From: a virus | Length of the DNA stretch: 35,583 bases | Reading direction: 5' to 3' (one strand) | Virus record (IMG/VR): IMGVR_UViG_3300025000_000271 | Location: 1 to 35,583 of that record | In this document: piece after piece, positions 1 to 6,379 of the stretch | Layout of the letters: each line of letters opens with the position of its first letter | Position numbering within the stretch: position 1 is the stretch's first letter | Program-made: the position numbers and the translations under genes | The notes under the pieces: model-generated | Seen by the model: the letters and a program-made list of their open reading frames with translations, nothing else | What the model was told of the DNA's origin: nothing | Database searches by the model: none

Positions 1-78
1 CCGGGCACAACAAGAGCGGCTCGGCGGGCAATAACTCCTCAAGGGTTTGCGGAAGCATTTTACAAAGCTAATAAATAG
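1..78 (+). CDS. 3' end of an unrecognised protein (partial)
   Basis: A reading frame is open from the first base and ends at a TAG at 76-78, giving the last 25 residues of a protein that starts outside the window. The tail is basic and then mixed (it contains ITPQGFAEAFYKANK). I do not recognise the family. This stretch looks richer in G+C than the phage DNA to its right, and it is followed 10 bases later by an attC-like hairpin, as a cassette gene would be. It could also be a chance frame, because only 26 codons are visible. Confidence 0.4.
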   Translation, partial: PGTTRAARRAITPQGFAEAFYKANK

Positions 79-88
79 AATGAGGACT

Positions 89-149
89 GGCTAACGGCTC
101 CGGCGCTTGAGCGGATTTCCGTTCATACCGCTCGAAGCGTTTGTTATCC
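89..149 (+). other. integron attC-like recombination site (candidate)
   Basis: The segment reads GGCTAAC (89-95), then CGCTTGAGCGG (104-114), a 13-base loop, CCGCTCGAAGCG (128-139) and GTTATCC (143-149). The two inner arms pair perfectly over 11 bp except for one extra G at 134. The outer 7-mers pair with one mismatch. That matches the R''-L''-L'-R' plan of integron cassette attC sites, including the bulged base in L'. Against it, GTTATCC and GGCTAAC deviate from the GTTRRRY/RYYYAAC consensus and the two spacers are unequal (8 and 3 nt). It lies between the gene ending at 78 and the methyltransferase gene, where an attC would be expected. Confidence 0.45.
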
Positions 150-185
150 ATCGCGAAAGCGGGAACATGAGTATTTACAAAAATT

Positions 186-725
186 ATGAGAAACGAAATG
201 GTGCATTTTTCATCGAAAAATAATGAGTGGACTACACCGAGCGAGCTTTACGAAAGTTTGAATCGTTTATTTAATTTTACTCTTGATCCATGCTGTACAA
301 AAGACAATGCTAAATGCGAGCGGCATTTTACAATTGCCGAAGATGGGCTTAGTCAAGATTGGAGTAAAGACCGAGTGTATATGAACCCGCCCTACGGAAG
401 GCAAATAGGCGGTTGGATTGAGAAAGCGTATAAAGAAAGTTTGAAAGGCGCAATAGTTGTTTGCTTAATACCAGCTCGAACGGATACAAAATATTGGCAT
501 AACTATATATTTGGGAAAGCACAGGTTTTCTTTTTGAGGGGGCGGGTTAAATTTGGAGACGGGAAAAACTCTGCGCCCTTCCCTTCGGCAATTGTAATCT
601 ACCCCGCATCTCATAATTTTTGTGCGCCGGAGCCGTTATCCACAGCGCGGGGAATGGAGATGTTTGAGATATTAAAAGAAAAAAATATTGGAGTGTGCAG
701 AAACGCAAGCTTGCGCTGTGGATAA
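186..725 (+). CDS. phage Dam-type DNA N6-adenine methyltransferase
   Basis: The product should transfer a methyl group from S-adenosylmethionine to adenine in DNA, probably protecting phage DNA from restriction. Visible motifs are the N-terminal VHFSSKNNEWTTP, the SAM-loop-like LDPC (residues 33-36), the catalytic NPPYG (67-71), LRGRVKF (118-123 region) and FPSAIVIY (132-139), all typical of the phage Dam family (PF05869). That family usually ends soon after the last motif. Here about 40 more residues follow, encoded by an inverted-repeat region, so the C terminus may be an acquired extension. ATG at 186 or ATG at 198 could be the start; 198 matches relatives better (they begin close to xVHFSS) and neither has a strong ribosome site. 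The gene points toward the convergent repressor operon. Confidence 0.85.
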   Translation: MRNEMVHFSSKNNEWTTPSELYESLNRLFNFTLDPCCTKDNAKCERHFTIAEDGLSQDWSKDRVYMNPPYGRQIGGWIEKAYKESLKGAIVVCLIPARTDTKYWHNYIFGKAQVFFLRGRVKFGDGKNSAPFPSAIVIYPASHNFCAPEPLSTARGMEMFEILKEKNIGVCRNASLRCG

Positions 726-737
726 CGGGGTTGCGCA
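623..737. repeat. long inverted repeat with two inverted DnaA-box sequences
   Basis: CCGTTATCCACAGCGC (633-648) is repeated exactly and inverted at 713-728, and outer TGCGC/GCGCA arms (623-627, 733-737) add five more pairs. Each 16-bp arm contains a perfect TTATCCACA DnaA-box sequence (637-645 forward, 717-725 reverse). Between them is an AT-rich stretch (about 670-690) and the 12-bp palindrome CGCAAGCTTGCG (704-715). In addition, 624-638 is an exact inverted copy of 92-106 in the attC-like site. The repeat overlaps the 3' end of the methyltransferase gene. It may be an origin or initiator-binding region, or debris of repeated recombination sites. Confidence 0.6.
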
Positions 738-798
738 TAAGCAGCAGCCGTAATTGATAGATAAAAAATTGTTCTTTGATATTTTGAATTGACTTAAC

Positions 799-834
799 AA
801 AACAAAAAAGCAGACAGTAAAAGGCTGTCTGCTT
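799..834 (-). terminator. rho-independent terminator of the leftward operon
   Basis: On the minus strand GCAGACAG pairs perfectly with CTGTCTGC (832-825 with 817-810) around a 7-base loop, extended by two A-T pairs, and runs into a T tract (TTTTTTGTTTTG). It lies 11 bases beyond the stop of the XRE gene and closes the three-gene minus-strand operon. There is no T tract on the plus side, so it is not clearly bidirectional. Confidence 0.85.
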
Positions 835-844
835 GATGCGCTTG

Positions 845-1048
845 TTATTTTGCTTTTTGCCGGGAGTGGTGTTTTAATTTTCCTTGTTGCAAAAGTTTAT
901 AGAGGATGAGTAGTTGATTAGATGGATTATATTCTCCCGCTTCTAACTTGCTGACATAGTTTTGAGATGATAGCCCAAACAAATCAGCAAGCTGGGCTTG
1001 TGTAAGCCCAGCATCGAGACGGATTTGCTTGAGTTGTTTAGTTGTCAT
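845..1048 (-). CDS. XRE-family helix-turn-helix regulator
   Basis: This 67-residue protein is almost entirely one lambda-repressor-like HTH domain (about residues 4-55), with the diagnostic LTQAQLADLFGLSSQ and VSKLEAGEYNPS segments, followed by a basic tail. It lacks the C-terminal dimerisation/self-cleavage domain of CI-type repressors. It is the last gene of a leftward operon. Its start overlaps the end of the 139-residue gene by 11 bp and it has a GAGG ribosome site. Possible roles are a small lysogeny repressor or Cro-like regulator acting on the palindrome at 2135-2149, or the antitoxin of a toxin-antitoxin pair with the gene before it. The domain call is firm; the target is inferred. 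Confidence 0.85.
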   Translation of the reverse strand: MTTKQLKQIRLDAGLTQAQLADLFGLSSQNYVSKLEAGEYNPSNQLLILYKLLQQGKLKHHSRQKAK

Positions 1049-1457
1049 TTTTAACCTCGACTAACTTGTAAACTCTCTTGATCTCTTTATCGGTTTGCAA
1101 ATACTTACGGATAGTTATCGTATCGTTATTAACCTCTACAGCAACGTCTGTATCGTTTGCATCGCTGCGGTATCCGGCTAACCAATCAAACTCACTATCA
1201 TAAGCCCAAGTATTTATGCGTTTAGAGTTGGCGCCATCGTGATAAGATTTATTTGCGACTGACATTAATAATCCATATTGTCTGCCGGTTAGCTCGTGGA
1301 TTGCCATCTCCCATACTGAGGAGATATTATCCTCGATGTGTTTTATGGTTTGGTTGCCGTGATGTCCGTTGTAAAATTTAAGGGCAGCATTAAGCTTGCG
1401 GGTTGTGGGTAGTTGAGACTCTATAATATGTCCTCTACCGATAATTTTAGTTGCCAT
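1038..1457 (-). CDS. unknown protein encoded upstream of the XRE regulator
   Basis: I do not recognise this 139-residue protein. It begins MATKIIGRGHIIES, has a central segment rich in aromatic and polar residues (WEMAIHELTGRQYGLL, about 49-65; WAYDSEFDWLAGYRSD, about 84-99), and ends in a charged strand-like region. There is no signal peptide or membrane segment. An AAGGAG ribosome site lies 8 bases before the ATG. It is translationally coupled to the small XRE protein (11 bp overlap), an order seen in some reversed (HigBA-like) toxin-antitoxin operons and in phage immunity operons. Nothing in its sequence identifies a toxin fold, so that reading is only positional. Confidence 0.7.
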   Translation of the reverse strand: MATKIIGRGHIIESQLPTTRKLNAALKFYNGHHGNQTIKHIEDNISSVWEMAIHELTGRQYGLLMSVANKSYHDGANSKRINTWAYDSEFDWLAGYRSDANDTDVAVEVNNDTITIRKYLQTDKEIKRVYKLVEVKNDN

Positions 1458-1483
1458 TGTTCTTACTCCTTTTTTTTTGGTGA

Positions 1484-2083
1484 TTAAAAATTATGATCAA
1501 AATCATTAGCTATTTTATTTGCATCCGCAAGACTTGATCCGTTAAGCAATGCCTCTGCTGCTTTGTTTGCTTGATAACCAAAATTACTTGATGGGTCTCT
1601 GTTAATCCAATAAATATATTTTGCAGCCACCGGGTATTTGCTCTCAAGCTCTATAACTTTTTTCCCCGCTGCATCAACATCACCTTGATTACCACTGCCG
1701 ATTGATGTCTGATATGCTCTCTCCATATAATTGCGGTTAACATCAATTTGCTCTGAGCGATAATCATAAGCGGCTAACAACTCTGAGTAACCAGGTATTG
1801 CAGCATTTAGTTTTGCAAGTTTGTTAGCGGATTTTATAGACTCAATCTCACGGATAAAATTATTAACAGTCTCATAGTATTGTGTATCAATAGTAACTGG
1901 CTTGTCTAATAACATTGTCGGATAAGCTTTGCCAAGTTGCTTAACCATTACTGATTTGCTCAGGCGGATATAATCAGTTGTTTGGGTAAGGTTTACGGCC
2001 GGGACGCTAACTGTATAATTTGAGCCATCAAAGTTAATTTCAACATCTTTTTCGGTTGGGGTTTTTACTGTTAAATTTTTCAT
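1484..2083 (-). CDS. unknown protein, first gene of the leftward operon
   Basis: This 199-residue protein is not recognised. An N-terminal strand-rich part (to about residue 40) is followed by a mostly helical, soluble region with several Ala/Asn-rich stretches, for example KSANKLAKLNAAIPGYSELL. No cysteine pairs, membrane segment or signal peptide are visible. It has a strong AAGGAG site 7 bases before the ATG and is the first gene after the minus-strand promoter at 2132-2160, so it should be the most directly transcribed gene of this operon. In a lysogen it would probably be expressed together with the XRE regulator. A role in immunity or defence is possible but not shown. Confidence 0.7.
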   Translation of the reverse strand: MKNLTVKTPTEKDVEINFDGSNYTVSVPAVNLTQTTDYIRLSKSVMVKQLGKAYPTMLLDKPVTIDTQYYETVNNFIREIESIKSANKLAKLNAAIPGYSELLAAYDYRSEQIDVNRNYMERAYQTSIGSGNQGDVDAAGKKVIELESKYPVAAKYIYWINRDPSSNFGYQANKAAEALLNGSSLADANKIANDFDHNF

Positions 2084-2131
2084 TTTGAGCTCCTTTTTGT
2101 TTTGTTAAAGTCAATCATAATGTCTGATGTA

Positions 2132-2160
2132 AATATATAGTAACTATATGCCAATGTCAA
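2132..2160 (-). promoter_or_regulatory. sigma70-like promoter for the leftward operon
   Basis: On the minus strand TTGACA (2160-2155) is separated by exactly 17 bp from TATATT (2137-2132), 48 bases before the first ATG of the operon at 2083. The -35 box is a perfect match to the consensus. The spacer and -10 box overlap a perfect palindrome at 2135-2149. Confidence 0.75.
2135..2149. promoter_or_regulatory. candidate operator palindrome
   Basis: ATATAGTAACTATAT is a perfect 7-1-7 palindrome covering the spacer and part of the -10 box of the leftward promoter, and it lies 55 bases before the rightward early genes. This position suits an autoregulatory site for the XRE protein encoded in the same operon. 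Only one copy is obvious, whereas lambda-type switches have several. Confidence 0.55.
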
Positions 2161-2203
2161 GTAAAATCGTAAAAAAAATAAAAATAATTTTAGAGTGTGC
2201 AAA

Positions 2204-2488
2204 ATGAGTGGGTTGAGAAATAAAAATACTGCTCGGTTTCATTCGGATAAAGAGCAGTCTGAAAGAGCGTCCCGAGCAAATATATTATTTATTTATCAGA
2301 ACATTTCTGCTTTTAAAATTAAAGCAACCAATACCGACTTAATAGCTTTCGAGAATTTTAAGAATCAAATAGAAGCTTTTACAGATAAACAAAAAAGTTA
2401 TATAGACTGCATGTATGAAAAAACAATGGGTGGACTTGGTTTACCAGCTTATAAAGGAATAAAATCAAAATATGGAGTAAGGCTATGA
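2204..2488 (+). CDS. small unknown early protein upstream of rusA-like gene
   Basis: This protein of 94 residues starts at ATG 2204; a GTG nine bases upstream in the same frame is possible. It is charged, with a helical C-terminal half containing FTDKQKSYIDCMYEKTMGGL. I do not recognise the family. It is the first rightward gene and overlaps the resolvase gene by four bases (ATGA), so the two are translationally coupled. That suggests a role in early DNA metabolism, but no catalytic motif is visible. Confidence 0.65.
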   Translation: MSGLRNKNTARFHSDKEQSERASRANILFIYQNISAFKIKATNTDLIAFENFKNQIEAFTDKQKSYIDCMYEKTMGGLGLPAYKGIKSKYGVRL

Positions 2489-2937
2489 TACTAACATTAA
2501 AAATTACTGGAATACCAAAACCAAAACAGTCTGCAAGGTTTAGAATCGCAAGCAACAGTAACGGCGCTCAGTTTATTCATAAATATCAGAAAAAAGAAGT
2601 TGTTGAAAATGAAAACAATATTAAGTTGGAGGTTCTTTCCCAACTTCCGGAAGGTTTCCAGCCTTTTAGGAGTCCTGTTAAAGTGAATAAACTACATTAC
2701 ATTTTTCCCCCAACAAAGGGGATGAGAAAGCGAGATATTGCCCGGATTGAAGCGCATGAGATCGTTTATAAAAGCACAAAACCGGACCTGACAGACAATC
2801 TTCAGAAGGGTTTGTTTGACGCGCTTGAGGGTGTCGTTTTTCTTAATGACAGCCAAATTTGCAGTATAAATAATCTTAAAAAATATTATGGTTTTACTCC
2901 GGGAATTATTTTGGAATTAGAAGAGATTTTAAATTAA
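2485..2937 (+). CDS. rusA: RusA-family Holliday junction resolvase
   Basis: This 150-residue protein should cut four-way DNA junctions to resolve recombination or branched replication intermediates before packaging. The family signature is clear: the N-terminal GIPKPKQSARFR segment, then KPDLTDNLQKGLFDALEGVV (99-118) followed by NDSQI (121-125), which supplies the conserved aspartates D101, D104, D112 and D122 and a lysine (K108). Length and motif order match phage RusA proteins. It lies in the early region directly before the replication-initiator-like gene, a common phage arrangement. The activity itself is inferred from the family. Confidence 0.9.
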   Translation: MILTLKITGIPKPKQSARFRIASNSNGAQFIHKYQKKEVVENENNIKLEVLSQLPEGFQPFRSPVKVNKLHYIFPPTKGMRKRDIARIEAHEIVYKSTKPDLTDNLQKGLFDALEGVVFLNDSQICSINNLKKYYGFTPGIILELEEILN

Positions 2938-2990
2938 AAAAACACTCACAAAATATTTTTTTTAATGCTCGGAATATAAGGTAAAATACT

Positions 2991-3953
2991 ATGGCAAGGA
3001 AAAGAATGATTGACCCAAAAATATGGGAATCTGCTTACGACAAGGGATGGAAACCAGAAGAAATTACTGTGCTAATTGCCGCTATTTCTGCCGCAGATGA
3101 CGAGGGAAGAGGACGAATTTCTCAGATAAAACGGAACGTTTCTGAGATGTTTTCAGATAGAAAATTAAAAAAAGTGATCGAAAACTTACAAGATTCTGTT
3201 CAAATTTATGATAAAATTTATTTTTTTCTTCCGAATTTCTCCGAATATCAGTCAATTAACCATCCAAAACCCTCTAAAATACCGCCACCAGATAAAAAGT
3301 CAAGTAATAGTAAAAATAATAACTTAGCTGAAAATGATAACGTAATGAGTCCCGGAACAAGTCCCGTACTAAGTCCCAAAAATGGCGCTGTAAGTGAAGT
3401 GAAGTTAAGTAAAGTTAATTTAAAAAGAAGTGAAGTGAAGGAAGAACTTTTTTCTTTTAATGAAATTTTTCTTGGAAAAATTAAAAACCTTTTTAAGGAA
3501 CATACAAAATATTCTGATCCTAACTTACAAACTTTTGTTTATCCAATTTATAATTTTTTCGAAAAGATTCCAGAAAACATGAACGAAAAAGATATTGAAA
3601 AATGCTTAACAGAAGTTTTTAAAAAGCTTACAAAAAATATAGGGATTAACATGGATTTTCTTGTTGAAAATATTCAAAAAGAAATTACTGCTGAACATGA
3701 GAAAATTTCTTTAAAAATAAAAAATAGATTGAACGGCGGAAAAGAAATTCCCCGGACATCCGTCAAACAATCTGACGAAGAAATTTTTATAGAAAATAGA
3801 AGATGCACCATACTTGCAGAAATTGAAAGATGCAAAGATAAAATCCCTCCCTTGTCTTTATCCAAAATAAATGAATTTATGAAAAACAAAAAATTTACTC
3901 AAGCCGAACTTGAACTTCTGAACGCGATTGATCCCGGCAGCAAATGGAGTTGA
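2991..3953 (+). CDS. phage replication initiator / replisome-organiser-like protein
   Basis: The N-terminal part (residues 1-85: RMIDPKIWESAYDKGW, LIAAISAADDEGRGRISQIK) resembles the winged-helix domain of phage replisome organisers, which bind the phage origin. A low-complexity, Ser/Pro/Lys/Asn-rich linker follows (about 95-155), and then a charged helical C-terminal region (about 155-320) that could recruit a helicase or helicase loader. The linker DNA carries iteron-like repeats, as in lambda O, where the origin lies inside the initiator gene. An AAGG site precedes the ATG. No helicase or polymerase gene is visible, so replication would use host enzymes. Domain assignment is by eye. Confidence 0.65.
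   Translation: MARKRMIDPKIWESAYDKGWKPEEITVLIAAISAADDEGRGRISQIKRNVSEMFSDRKLKKVIENLQDSVQIYDKIYFFLPNFSEYQSINHPKPSKIPPPDKKSSNSKNNNLAENDNVMSPGTSPVLSPKNGAVSEVKLSKVNLKRSEVKEELFSFNEIFLGKIKNLFKEHTKYSDPNLQTFVYPIYNFFEKIPENMNEKDIEKCLTEVFKKLTKNIGINMDFLVENIQKEITAEHEKISLKIKNRLNGGKEIPRTSVKQSDEEIFIENRRCTILAEIERCKDKIPPLSLSKINEFMKNKKFTQAELELLNAIDPGSKWS
3348..3440 (+). repeat. iteron-like direct repeats inside the initiator gene (candidate origin)
   Basis: AGTCCC occurs at 3348, 3360 and 3372, exactly 12 bp apart. AAGTGAAGTGAAG occurs at 3392-3404 and again at 3428-3440, exactly 36 bp apart, with related AAGTTAAGTAAAGTTAA in between. The flanking DNA is very AT-rich. The repeats encode the Ser-Pro and Lys/Ser/Val-rich linker, so protein-level repetition alone could explain the spacing. 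The position within the initiator gene is that of the lambda origin. Confidence 0.45.
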
Positions 3954-3956
3954 AAT

Positions 3957-4196
3957 ATGCCAAGAATTACTTTTAAAGAATCGAAAAAATTAAGAGATAT
4001 AGCACCAAAAGAATACTTTAAGGCTTTTTCTGATTTGTTAAAGAAAAAAGAATATAAAAAACAGTTGTTTGAAAAAAGAAAACTTCCTTCTGAAGCTAAA
4101 ATATTTGAACTTATGTCAGAAAGAATGAGCATAAACCCTTTAACCGTCCGGAGAATAATTGTTGAGATTTCGTGCATAAATCGGATGAAATCTTGA
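3957..4196 (+). CDS. small basic protein, possible DNA-binding
   Basis: This 79-residue, lysine- and arginine-rich protein is not recognised. Its C-terminal half (SINPLTVRRIIVEISCINRM) could form a helix-turn-helix, which would suit a late-gene activator just before the late promoter at 4213-4241. That function is inferred only from position and charge. It starts 3 bases after the initiator-like gene, with a GGAG site reaching back into that gene, so it belongs to the early operon. Confidence 0.55.
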   Translation: MPRITFKESKKLRDIAPKEYFKAFSDLLKKKEYKKQLFEKRKLPSEAKIFELMSERMSINPLTVRRIIVEISCINRMKS

Positions 4197-4212
4197 ATAA
4201 GTTACAAAAAAT

Positions 4213-4241
4213 TTGACAAACCTTTTTTTATTTTGTATGGT
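4213..4241 (+). promoter_or_regulatory. sigma70-like promoter before the packaging and late genes
   Basis: TTGACA (4213-4218) and TATGGT (4236-4241) are 17 bp apart, in the 91-base gap between the last early gene and the small terminase candidate. This is the only clear promoter before about 29 kb of closely spaced plus-strand genes, so it may be the main late promoter. Confidence 0.6.
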
Positions 4242-4287
4242 TGCAATTAAATAAAGCGAATAGTTTAGCGGAGAGAATAGCGGTGTC

Positions 4288-4665
4288 ATGCCAAAAGAAG
4301 AGACACAATTTAACAGCGAAACAGCAAAAGAAGCTCAAAAAAAGATGGCTGTTAAACGCAAGGGGATGACTTACTACACAACCCAAATTAAAGATAGGTT
4401 TGTTAAAAGCCGTGATGTTAAACAGATACCGTTAAATGTTGCAAAAAGATTAAATTTTCTAACAAACGAACTTGCAAAGGACGATTTGGAAGATGCTAAA
4501 AGAGAAAAACATCTTGAAGAAATTAAAGCTCTTTCAACTCTCCACAATAAATTTTTGGACAAAACGTTTGCTACTCAGTTTGAGTCTGATAATCGCAATC
4601 ACGATACTTCATCCATCACAATCAACACCGTACAACCCGACCCACCAGAGCCAGAGCATGAATGA
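4288..4665 (+). CDS. candidate small terminase subunit
   Basis: This 125-residue protein overlaps the large terminase gene by 8 bp and lies where phages encode TerS, the DNA-recognition subunit of the packaging motor. The sequence is hydrophilic, with a basic N-terminal third, a central helical segment able to form coiled coils (about 40-90: LAKDDLEDAKREKHLEEIKAL) and an acidic, proline-rich tail (PDPPEPEHE) that could contact TerL. No family motif is recognisable, so the call rests on position, size and charge. Confidence 0.55.
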   Translation: MPKEETQFNSETAKEAQKKMAVKRKGMTYYTTQIKDRFVKSRDVKQIPLNVAKRLNFLTNELAKDDLEDAKREKHLEEIKALSTLHNKFLDKTFATQFESDNRNHDTSSITINTVQPDPPEPEHE

Positions 4666-6193
4666 TATTCAAGAAATTATATTTCAACCGCAACCCGGCG
4701 GGCAGCAGGAATTCCTTAAAAAAATTTATATTGATGAAGTTCTATTTGGCGGCGCAGCTGGTCCCGGGAAGTCTTGGGCGTTAGTGTTTGATGCTTTAGG
4801 AACGCAGTATCAATTTACTCCGCTTGGGAAACCAGCTTACGACTGTTCAGACTACAGAGCAGTGCTTTTCAGACGGCAAACAACACAATTTTCAAAACTT
4901 ATAGACGAAGGGAATAAACTATACACCCGCTTAGGCGCTGATTACATTGCGCAAAGACGCGGTGATCCAGGGCCATCTTTTAATTTCAAGTCCGGTTTTG
5001 TTTCCGGCGTTGGTTATACCGGGCAAATTGGGGCAAGAATATTTATTTGCCACATGTCTGAAGAAAAGAACAAAGAAGATCATCAAGGAATTGAATACCA
5101 ATATGCCGGTTTTGACGAGCTAACACAGTTTACAGTAACGCAATACACATACATCCTTTCGCGATTGAGAACAACGATTGAACATCTTAACGCACGGATG
5201 AGGGGGACAACCAACCCAACCGGAAGCGGGCTTGTTTGGGTGAAAAAAAGATTTATAAAAAACGGCGCGTTAGTTCTTGAACAAGGGAAAGTACATCATT
5301 TCAATCCCGATCCCGAAAACAGTATTGAGGATAACCCAACCGGCGTACTTGCAGAGAGACGCGGCGTTATGTCAAAGTCCAGAATGTTTATTCCCGGACT
5401 TTTGCTTGAAAATAAAGTTTTGATGAAAACAGATCCGACTTACCAGTACAACATCATGGCCATGGGAAAGAAGTATGAAAAAGCCTTGTTGCACGGTGAT
5501 TGGGATGCTTTCGGCGGAGAGTTTTTTGATGATTATTCTACCGACATGAACGTTGAGCCTTTTGATATTCCGCAAGATTGGTTTTTACTTGGTTCAATTG
5601 ATCCCGGCTGGAGTTCACCTTGCAGTTTTGGACTTCACGCTGTTTCGCAAGAAGGGAAGAAATACCGCTTGTTTACCTACTACGAAAAAAAATTAGCTCC
5701 CTACGAACACGCTAAAAACATAAAAAAGAAAATTAAAGAATTCCCGTACACACACGGGAGAATGCCGGATATAATCGTTTCTGGCACTGATGCTTTTGCG
5801 AAAAAAGAAAAATTTGCTATTCAAGCAAACGAAACAACTTTCTCAGACGTGTTTGAAAGTTACGGGCTTCACCTAACCCCCGCGAAAACTGACAGGGCGT
5901 TAGGTTGGATGACCATGAAAAGTTTAATGCGCCGGGGGAAATGGTTTTTGTTCAAAGATTATAACAATCAAGGAGTCGAAGAAATTGTTGCTGCCGAACA
6001 TGATGAAAACGATCCCGAAGATATTAAGGGGCGCGGGAACAGTATTGAGGTTTCCGATCACTTCTTGGACGAGGAAAGATATTCTTGTATGAGCGCAATT
6101 GTACCAGCCTTGCAAGTTGAAAGCAGTTTGCCGGATTGGTATGAAAAGGAAATGGATGATGATACCGAGAACTATTCAAGCATGGGAGTTTAA
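4658..6193 (+). CDS. terL: terminase large subunit (ATPase and nuclease)
   Basis: This is the DNA-packaging motor protein, which pumps DNA into the prohead and cuts concatemers. Starting at ATG 4658 gives 511 residues. The ATPase domain has a Walker A motif, GGAAGPGKS (31-39), and a Walker B motif, YAGFDE (149-154). The RNase H-like nuclease domain shows three acidic positions: GSIDPG (D315), SGTDAF (D378) and VSDHFLDEERY (D467). The frame is also open upstream to about 4472, but that stretch lies inside the small-subunit gene, and ATG 4658 is where homology-like sequence begins (FQPQPGGQQEFL). Size and motif order are normal for the family. Confidence 0.93.
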   Translation: MNDIQEIIFQPQPGGQQEFLKKIYIDEVLFGGAAGPGKSWALVFDALGTQYQFTPLGKPAYDCSDYRAVLFRRQTTQFSKLIDEGNKLYTRLGADYIAQRRGDPGPSFNFKSGFVSGVGYTGQIGARIFICHMSEEKNKEDHQGIEYQYAGFDELTQFTVTQYTYILSRLRTTIEHLNARMRGTTNPTGSGLVWVKKRFIKNGALVLEQGKVHHFNPDPENSIEDNPTGVLAERRGVMSKSRMFIPGLLLENKVLMKTDPTYQYNIMAMGKKYEKALLHGDWDAFGGEFFDDYSTDMNVEPFDIPQDWFLLGSIDPGWSSPCSFGLHAVSQEGKKYRLFTYYEKKLAPYEHAKNIKKKIKEFPYTHGRMPDIIVSGTDAFAKKEKFAIQANETTFSDVFESYGLHLTPAKTDRALGWMTMKSLMRRGKWFLFKDYNNQGVEEIVAAEHDENDPEDIKGRGNSIEVSDHFLDEERYSCMSAIVPALQVESSLPDWYEKEMDDDTENYSSMGV

Positions 6194-6379
6194 ATGATAG
6201 CTGTTGTTACTAAAAAGCAAATGAAGAAATTAAAAAATGATCCAAGTTTTGAAAGAATTAATAATGAGAACTTTCATAAGATAGCTAAATATTGTTTTGG
6301 CGATCAATTTGAAAGATTATTAAAAGCGAAGAAAACAATGGTTGAAAAAGGTAAAAATGTCAGCGTTCCAGCAAAATAG
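6194..6379 (+). CDS. small unknown protein between terminase and portal
   Basis: This 61-residue basic protein begins on the base after the terminase stop codon (TAAATG) and overlaps the portal start by 23 bp, so it is translationally coupled on both sides. It is predicted helical, with no membrane segment, and the family is not recognised. It may be a minor packaging accessory. Coding is supported by the tight fit and by the lysine/asparagine-rich composition shared with its neighbours. Confidence 0.55.
   Translation: MIAVVTKKQMKKLKNDPSFERINNENFHKIAKYCFGDQFERLLKAKKTMVEKGKNVSVPAK

Noticed and set aside
547-738. Minus-strand open frame across the methyltransferase 3' end
   Set aside because: It lies opposite a well-supported gene and its sequence is only the complement of the inverted-repeat region; no ribosome site.
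768-793. GTTCTTTGA-type sequence resembling a boxA antitermination element
   Set aside because: Only one short match in AT-rich DNA, with no matching boxB or N-like gene, and the nearby operon is on the other strand.
4472-4657. Upstream extension of the terminase reading frame
   Set aside because: It lies wholly within the small terminase candidate, and recognisable terminase sequence begins at ATG 4658.
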